Source: Nymphaea colorata (taxonomy: Eukaryota > Streptophyta > Magnoliopsida > Nymphaeales > Nymphaeaceae). Taken from it: 64,000 nt of DNA. The stretch lies in assembly GCF_008831285.2 (NCBI RefSeq), contig NC_045145.1, positions 10,850,802-10,914,801 of the forward strand. The letters run 5' to 3'. Positions 34,501-43,500 of the stretch are shown here, piece after piece; within the stretch, counting starts at the first letter, position 1; the number at the start of each line of letters is the position of its first letter. The notes under the pieces are model-generated. The model searched no databases and had not been told where the DNA came from. It saw only the letters and a list, made by a program, of their open reading frames with translations. Made by a program: the position numbers and the translations under genes.

Positions 34501-37500
34501 CATCAAAAATAAAATGGAAAAAAAGAGGGGAAAAGATTGAAAAGTGGCTGAGAGACCCTTCACGGCAGCAGCAGGAGGCCAAGCCTGGGCGGCCCTACCC
34601 GAGGGCTGGCCCATCAATAATCGGGCTGGGCCGGGCCGGGCCTCGGGCATAATCTTAAGCTCGAAGCCCGATACTTCATGGACCCGGCCCGGTTATGAAC
34701 GGGTCGGGTCTCGAGCTGGCCCGAAAATGTTAACGGGCTTCGTTTTTGAAACTTTTTTCGGGTGGGCCGGCCCTACGTACAACTCAAGCTTCATGGTTGC
34801 GTCATCTTCTTGGGGAACTCTCCCTTCCCATTGCTCAATTATCTCCATTTTGTGATAACCAAAGTGCGATCAAGATTGCTTTCAATCCCATTCTACATAA
34901 TCGGACTAAGCATATAGAGATTTATCAACACTTCATTCGTCAAAAGGTTGAGGAGAACGAAATTGTTCCTACTTATATATCCATGTCTCAACAAGTGACC
35001 GATCTATTTACCAAGGGTCTCACAGGGCATCATTTATGAGAATTGAAGAACAAGTTGTGCATGATCAAACCTCAAGCACAACTTAAGGGGGGCTATTAAG
35101 ATATGATTCATATCAAGTCAGACCCGACCCATCTTCACCACATGCCACACATAATGGATGGTGGTATATTTGTAATTTTTATTATTGTTTTGTGTATTTA
35201 CTTGTAACACAAATTAGTATATATCAATGACAAGGGGCAGGCACCAAACCCACGGCCCTTTCTCTTTTCTCGAGCAGCTTGTTCCTGTCTCATCTTCTCG
35301 CACCTCCTTAAGACTTCATCTGGTGGTTTGGTGATATACATCAAAATCTTACAGCGCAGAGTGGCGTATCCCAAAAAATTTGAATGCGAGGGTGTGGCGA
35401 GGGTGTACATATATATAATATTTATTTTATTTATAAATTTATCTTGTTTCTTAGCTTAATCTGTCCCTTTTTTCTTTACTTTTATTACCTAAGTCACACG
35501 GACGCTACAAAATGATTACCACACCCATGTCGACACGACTCTGTGCGCACCCAACACAATTCAACGAGTTGGGTGCTGCTAACTGCACCCATTCATTTTC
35601 GTCCATTTTAGACATGCATCCGATTTGCGTTTGACTCGAGTAGGGTGCGGTCAAACGGCGTTAAGCCTATTGTTGTCCTTTTTCGATATTTTTTAATTGA
35701 AATTTTTTTAACATTAAAAAGAGGGTTTAGGGCACGATCGTATAGCCTCTTCCCATGCAGTCCTTCCGTGTTCTCCTCCCTTGCGTGGGTTTTGCTTGTT
35801 TCACTGAAACATCCAGAGGAATGGAAGGTCATTTCCGGTGACTGAGGGGGTCGAACAACGGTGCGACAGGTCTTCAAGTGGAACAGAAGACTTCTCTGCC
35901 CTATTTTAGTAGTATTATCGTTTGCATCTATCTCAACCCTATTTCCGGCAAAACGGCTGGTTTTCAATCGGTCTCTGGCTTGATTCTGCCATCTTCACTT
36001 CCTCATTGCACTCTTGAGTTTGTATTTCATTTTGTTCTGTCACCGATTCAACTAACAACTCATAGCACAGGTGCTTATAATTTTTTGTTTTATCCTTAAA
36101 TCAATAAATGTTCATATTTGACTGTTAGTTTTTTTCACTTTCTTAGTTTTGTGTTTCATTTGAAAAAAAACGTGAAAAACAAAAAAAAAACGCGTTTTTC
36201 GCATTTTTTCGTGCTTTTTTCATTTTTTCATTTTTTTAATGCCAACAGTTTTTTTTTCATTTTCTTTTTTTTTGGTTGCAAATATACTTATCTTTTGATG
36301 TTTGTGACTTTGTGTTATTATTTTCTCACTTATTTTATTTGTCCCCATTTTTAGTTTTTTTAATTCAAAAAAATACCGTTTTTTTCTCGCATTTTTCAAC
36401 CCCGCCGTATTATACCCCAAAAAAACCTCACCATTTAAAACTCTGAGACGTTATTTGTGACTATTTATAAGTATGTAATATATATGCTCTCGTTTTTGTT
36501 GTTTGTTACGTTGAAACGGTCTTTCTTTATCCATGGGCTATGAGTTTTGATATATTGGGCATATACGTGTTTATAGAAGCTTTGATTTTCGTGCGTTACC
36601 CATATTGTGTAGAGTGCATAGACTGTGTATACTCTTGCTACAGCGCCACACCGCCACACCTAAATTTTTGGGGATGTGCCGCTCTGGCACTTGCACCTGC
36701 ACTAACACCCGCACCCCACACCTATGTGACATATTGTACATAAAGAAAGAAAGGGATAGAGAGAAGAAGAAAAAAATAGCAAATATTTTGAACATGCATA
36801 AGAAAGGATGTGGTTCGGGTGTGTGTCGAAGCCGCACTCGTACCAGCACCAACGCCATGTCAACACAGGTGTGACCCCATTTTTGAAGATTCTGTGTGAC
36901 GTAGTTGATGAATCTTTCTTGGGACCCCTTATGTGCTTTGATGTGATGTTCATTTCCCTTTCCAAGGCTTTTTCTTTGCTTTTCTTTTCTTTCCATACAT
37001 ACTTCCAAGTTTTTTTCATTAATAAAGGTCATAGGCCTCCCTAGCACGTGTTTTAATGGACTCTCAAAGGTAGCATCTTTGATTATGTTTTGTAGGTGAA
37101 AGGTAAGGAAACATGGCTTTGCTGTTTCCTCTAGATTGTAGTTGTGACCTATTTTCTGCTGTCTAGCAAGAATGTGGTTTTATGGAGATACTTTGTGAAA
37201 TGTGCTTATTCCCCTCCCATAAGAATGCCAACAAATCTTCTTCGAGTTTAGCCATGATGACCAGCGAAGAAGGACAATGGCCACATGTGTCTAATATACT
37301 TAGTATATATTCATATGGATGGTTGAAGTCTTTGGCATGTAAAAAAAATTATTGCTAAGATACTAAGCTATTGAATTACCTCCCACCTTGGATATGGTTG
37401 TATTGTGAACCACCAAAATACCTACCTGAGCTAGATGATGTATGTGTATTAACTCATGCATTTCAAAAGTCTAAAGATGCAAAAAGTTAATAATCACTTC

Positions 37501-40500
37501 ATTCATATGCATAAGCATATTTATGTTTAATATCATGTCATATTACTATAACCACATGTTATGGATGCTATGGGTTGTGTTGGTATTTACAGCAGTTTTT
37601 GTTATGCTTTATGCATGCTTTGGATTGACAAAGCTAGGGCAAGGATTAAACCTATCATAGACAAACTTCATGTCTTGAGCCCTATAAAACAAATGTCTCA
37701 CATTAATGAACAGGAACACGAGAGATCTCGAGAAAGAAGCACATCACTGGTAATGAATGGCAAGCGCTTGTGCTCAACAAAATCTCTCGCATGACAGTTT
37801 CCACCTGGTGCTAGCACCATCTTCCCCTAACCGGGTGGGGAAGTAGTACCGACCGATAGTCCCCGGCCACCTACCAATCAAAGAGGCAGGGAGTCCGGGA
37901 ACTCGTCAAGCTCTTACGGAATCAAGGTTTGATGGATTGATGGTCAGCTAGTAGAGGAGGATCAGATATCATGGCTGGAGGCTTCATGGTGACTCCAATA
38001 TTTGGTTGTAGAAGACTTGAAAAAAAAACTTTAGCTTCAAATTTTCATTATTTAGACTCTTCTATTTAATTTCTTAAATAATGTACACTTTGATACAGTG
38101 ATACTGCATTAATTTAAATTAAATGAATGGTTTGTTTTTGTAGAAACACGCAGCGGAAGAAGAGAAGAAAAACAACACAGGATTTACATGGAAAACCTCA
38201 GAACGAGGCGAAAAACCACGGGGAAGCTCTAACCTAGGAGCAAAACTGCAACCCTAGGAGAGAGAAACTTAATTCACGTAATCAACAATTACAATAAGTG
38301 ATTAGAATAAAAAAGGGAGGAAAAGAGACCCGCCTAGGGAACCGAGCCCGTCCTCGGTTCCCGTGCCCATGGGTACAGGGTCCATATCCGGACCCGGTTC
38401 TCTATTGCACGGTATTCTAACACTCCCCCTCAAGCTTGACATACATGTCAAACATGCCAAGCTTGCTAACATTCTTTTCAAATTGAGATGTACATAAGGC
38501 TTTGGTTAGAGCATCTGCAATTTGATCTTCAGACTTCATATAAGGAAGGATCAACTCCTTTGAATCTATGTGCTCCCGTATGAAGTGGCAATCTATCTCC
38601 ACATGTTTGGTTCTGTCATGCAGGATGGGATTATTTGCCAGGTTAATCGCAGACTTATTGTCACAATACATTTTCATCTTCTCTTCAATTTCAATTCCAA
38701 TATTTGCTAGAAGAATCTTTAGTCATAACATCTCTGTAACCCCCATAGCAACAGCCCTGTATTCAGCCTCAGCACTGGATCTAGAACAGACCTCCTGCCT
38801 TTTACTCCTCCATACCACCAGGTTTCCCCCTAGAAAGATGCAATACCCTGTGGTAGACCTTCTGGTATCCGTGCAACCAGCCCAATCGGCGTCAGAGTAT
38901 CCTTCAATATTAAGCTTGTCCTGCCGTGTATACAGTAACCCTTTACCTGGGTTATTCTTAAGGTACCCCAACACTCTTTCTGCACTCTTCCAGTGACAAT
39001 CAGTAGGAGCATGCATAAACTGACTCAACACATTTACAGCATAAGTAATATCAGGGCGAGTAAGAGTAAGATAAATAAGCTTACCAACCAGCCTCTGATA
39101 CCGTCCTTTTCCTTCTTCATCCAGGATGTTACCAGTTTTGATACTTATCTTTGTACCTAACTCCATTGGAGTTAGAAAGGGCCTGCATCCCAGTTTACCT
39201 GTCTCTTTCAGGAGGTCCAGAGTGTACTTCCTTTGGCTCATAACAAGCCATGTCTCTGATCGAGCAATCTCTATTCCCAGATCTTTAAGGTCAAATTCAG
39301 CAGCTAACCTCTCTCTCCTTCATCTTCATTTTCTCTTCTTCATCATCTCCTGTGACAATCATATCATCAACATACACAAGAAGAATGCTCACCAGGCCAC
39401 TTCTATGTTTAATGAACAGGGTATGATCACCATTTCCTTGTTTGTACCCATTTGTCTTCATTACCACCCTCAGTCTTTCAAACCATGCTCTAAGAGACTG
39501 CTTTAGGCCGTACAGAGCCTTCTTGAGATGACAGCATTTTCCACTTTGAACATATCCGGGAGGCATGCTCATATAGACCTCCTCCTCTAGATGGCCGTTC
39601 AAGAAGGCGTTCTTGACATCAAGCTGGTCCATGCCCCACTTCTTTTGCACTGCAAGTGCCAAGATGACCCTCACAGTCTTCAGTTTTGCAACAGGAGCAA
39701 AGGTTTCAAGATAGTCAATTCCGTATTTTTGGCTGAACCCCTTTGCAACCAGACGAGCTTTATACCGTTCCACAGTGCCATCAAGTTTATACTTCACACT
39801 AAACACCCACTTGGAACCAACTAAGTGAGTCCCCTTGAGAATATCGACCACTTCCCAAGTGTTGTTCATTGCCAAGGCAACCATCTCCTCTGTCATAGCC
39901 TGTAGCCATTTAGGATCCTCTCTAGCATCTTCCATACACCTGGGAATCATAGACATAGACAGAGTGGTAATAAAGCATTTGTATTCTTTACTGAGTTTTG
40001 AATATGAGACAAATCTCTGAATAGGGTGAGAAGTACATGACCTATAGCCCTTGCGCAGGGCTATGGGAAGCTCTTCATTCATTGGACTTGGTTCATTCGG
40101 GGAACTCACAGGATTGGGATTGGTCACATCAACAGTTTCAACCACATCTTTCTCCTTTCTAGTGTAAACCTGCCCAAACAAATGATCATGGGATGTGGGC
40201 TGATCATCCACAGGGCCCCTTTCCACATGACTGTCTTTATCATCTCTGACTATATCTTCCACACTGTGACTAAGTTTGTAGTCCAAGAAGTCAGTAAACT
40301 GAATAAGTTGATTTGGAGAATACTCTTCCACACTCTCCTATACACTCCCCCTGAAGAGGATTCACAGGAAAATACGCCTCATGTTCATGAAAGGTAACAT
40401 CCCGGGAGACATAGATTTTGGAGGTAGTAGGATCAAGACATTTATATCCCTTCTGAGTGGAGGAATACCCCAAGAAGACAGCTTTGACAGACCGAGTGTC

Positions 40501-43500
40501 AAGTTTCTTGATGGTGGGACTATGATTATGAACAAAGCAAACACACCCGAACACCCGAGGAGTAAGAGGCCAGGGGTTATGAGTGGGACTAAGCACAGAG
40601 TAAGGAGTACGGCCATTCAACACGCGAGTCGGCATACGGTTGATGAGGTGGGCACTAGTGAGGACAGCATCGCCCCAATAGCGCTTAGGAACGTGCCTGT
40701 GGAACATAATAGCTCGGGTGACATCTAATAAATGGCGATTTTTATGTTCGGCCACGCCATTTTGAGGAGAAGTATAACTACAGGACGTCTCATGAACAAT
40801 ACCCTTGCCTCGTCGTAAGTCCTCCAGGGATTGAGAGACATACTCCCTGGCATTATCAGTACGGAAAATCTGAACAGAGGACTGAAATTGATTTTCGACA
40901 AAGGCAACAAAATTTTTGACAACGACAGGAACCTCACTGCGTTCTTTAAGCAAGTACACGAACGTACAACTGGAGCAGTCATCAATCAGAGTCATAAAGT
41001 AATGGAAACCACGACAAGTGGGTACTCCCGAAGGACCCCAAACATCAGAGTGAACCAAAGCAAAAGGACGAGTGGTTTTATTGATAGACACAGGGTACGA
41101 AGCCCTAACATGTTTAGCAAACTGACACACTTCACATGTGAAGGAGTCCATGGAAACAAAAGTAAACAACCTAGGAAACAACTTCTTAATCAACTGGAAT
41201 GGGAGATGTCCAAGGCACTCGTGCCATCTCATAATGCTAGACCTGTCCTCCACGCCCGTCAACTGTCTGCTAGTGGCTGAGATGAGAGCAGAGGCAACCT
41301 GTACGGGCAGTCTGTAGAGGCCATCAATAACCGAACCAATGTCAATCTTCTTCCCCGTCACCAAGTCCTACAGGGTACAATGATCAGCAGAGAAAATTAG
41401 ATTACAATTGAGTTCTTTGGTGATACTACTGACAGATAACAGATTCACAGGAATATTGGGAACATGAAGAGCATTATGCAGAAAATATTTATTTAATAAG
41501 GACAAACTCCCTTTTCCAGCCACAGAGATCGAGGACCCATCAGCCATAGAGACGCGTTGCTGCCCTGAAGACAATTTGTACTCTTGAAACATCTTAGGGT
41601 TTCCTGTCTTATGATGAGTAGCTCCACTGTCAACTACCCAATCACCAAGTAAGGGATTACCTTGATCACTTGTGACAACAAGAGCTTGGGCTAACTGAGC
41701 GCCGTCAGACGTGGAGGCTTCCTCCTTAGTAGTAGATAATCGGCTGATATAAGCTTGTAATTCCTTGATTTGGTCAGAGGAAAGCTTCGGTTTTTCAACA
41801 CTGGGAGAGCTCGTATCAGGCACAGGAGGACCCCGCCCACCAGAGGGAGGACGACCACGGGTAAGCCTCTTCTCAGGATGAAGATCCCAACAAAAATCAA
41901 CTAAGTGTCCCAACTTGTTACAGTGACTGCAACGTCGAATAGGACGCTGCCCAGTCCCTGGAGCACGGCTAACAAAAGCAGAGGGTGAACTACCATGACT
42001 AGAGTCAATATGCATCACTTGACAGCGTTGTTCCTCAGATTCCACCCGGGCATACACCTCCTCAATTCCAGGGGTCTCGTCACAGTTGAGAATTTGACTC
42101 CTAATGGATTCAAACTCATCACGTAGACCTCCCAAAAAAATAAAAGTGCGGTCCATCCATTCTTTCTGCCAGTACAGTTCATGATCAAAACCACAATTCC
42201 AGTCAACATTCAGATGATAGTCCAGTTCCTCCCATTTAGTCTTCAGGGCTGCATAGAAGGATGCCACAGACAAGTCACCTTGTTTAAGAGAATAAATGTT
42301 GCGTTTAATCTGGTATGTACGCAGGATTCTCTTTTTACGGCCATACATCCTCGCAAGCACAGTCCACATGTCATATGAGGTCGACTTTCGCAAAATAAGG
42401 GGCTTAATATCAGCAGAAACAAAACTAATAATCCAAACCTTAACTTGACTATCTTCCAACGCCCAAGTCGCCCATCCAAGATCGGTTTTACTAGGCGCAG
42501 GTTTCTCCCCAATGATATAGGGTAGACGACCGCGACTAGTGATCCCAATTTCAAGCGCAGCAGACCAAGAGAGATAATTGTCTTTGTTCAGCCGAATAGA
42601 GGTGACTTGAACAGGCAAATTTTTGCTCTTGGTATTGCTGCCCGTGTCAAAGGTAACATCGGTCTTGGAGGTCATCTCTTCAGCCATAACGACCACAAAA
42701 AATCCAACAGTCAGAGAATACCAGAAGAAACGAGGAGGACCCGGGCGCTGTACTTTGCCTAAAATGGAGGACGGGCAGCGGCAGAGCAGCGAGCGTTGGG
42801 CGGCGTCGGGTGGCGTCGGGCGGCGTCGGGTGGCGTCGGGCGGCATCGAACAGCGAGCGGCGTCGGGCGGCGCACTCCAGGCAACGGCGGGCGGCGATGG
42901 GACGGTGTGCTGCGACGGCGGCGGGACTAAGGGCGACGTCGGAGATAGAACTTCAGCAAGGTCAGACTTAGGGTTCCAAAAAAAAAAAAGCCCTAAATCA
43001 CACACGAATGAAGAGGCCAAACAGCACGATTTTGGCTCTGATACCATGTAGAAACACGCAGCGGAAGAAGAGAAGAAAAACAAACACAGGATTTACGTGG
43101 AAAACCTCGGAACGAGGTGAAAAACCACGGGGAAGCTCTAACCTAGAGGCAAAACCGCAACCCTAGGAGAGAAACTTAATTCACTTAATCAACAATTACA
43201 ATAACTATAAGTGATTAGAATAAAAGAGGGAGGAAGAGAGACCTGCCTAGGGAACCGAGCCCATCCTCGTTCCCGCGCCCATGGGTACCGGGTCCATATC
43301 CGGACCCGGTTCCCTATTACACGGTATTCTAACAGTTTTTTTATGAGTTATGATGACGACCAAAAGAAAACTGAAGTCGATTAGGATGTAACTAACTACA
43401 ATCAACTGCTACTTTGTGTTTTCTATTAATGAACATTTTTTTCATATATGTCATTGGGATACATATATTATGTGAATTAGCGAATATTATTTTTTAATGT

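Larger units (their letters stand above)
29237..35353 (+). mobile_element. Copia LTR retrotransposon 2, degenerate and rearranged
   Basis: LTRs 29237-29507 and 35094-35353. A tRNA-Met primer site (TGGTATCAGAGCAGG) starts at 29508, directly after the first LTR. A purine tract (CTTAAGGGGGG) precedes the second. Protein order gag, integrase, RT, RNase H is Copia. Flanks GTGCG and GCGCA may be one TSD decayed at CpG. Holds an inverted gag block (about 30745-31555) and a hAT insertion (33803-34775). Confidence 0.9.
29181..36733. mobile_element. Inverted-repeat element split by Copia element 2
   Basis: TATGTCACAT at 29181-29190 and ATGTGACATA at 36724-36733 begin long inverted termini. The left terminus is split: 29181-29236 and then 35354-35410, after the Copia element, together match the reverse complement of about 36610-36733 (shared GGTGC, GTGCCAG, ATCCCAAAAAATTT and GGTGTGGCG). 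Without the Copia insert it would be about 1.4 kb. No TSD identified. Ends resemble the 15507 family. Confidence 0.65.
38139..43334 (-). mobile_element. Copia LTR retrotransposon 1, full length
   Basis: 5196 bp on the minus strand. LTRs at 43047-43334 (5') and 38139-38422 (3') begin TGTTAGAATACC and end GTTTCTACA. Flanks are GTTTT at 38134-38138 and 43335-43339, a perfect 5-bp TSD. The tRNA-Met primer site TGGTATCAGAGCC adjoins the 5' LTR at 43046. The purine tract GAGGGGGAG adjoins the 3' LTR. The LTRs are very similar, so the insertion is fairly young. Confidence 0.96.

Noticed and set aside
36605-37047. Overlapping frames rich in Cys, Thr and His on both strands
   Set aside because: They fall in the GC-rich terminus of the long inverted-repeat element and have no family features.
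42623-43051. 142-codon plus-strand frame rich in Gly and Ala
   Set aside because: It runs antisense through the Copia 1 leader and minisatellite; no coding signal of its own.
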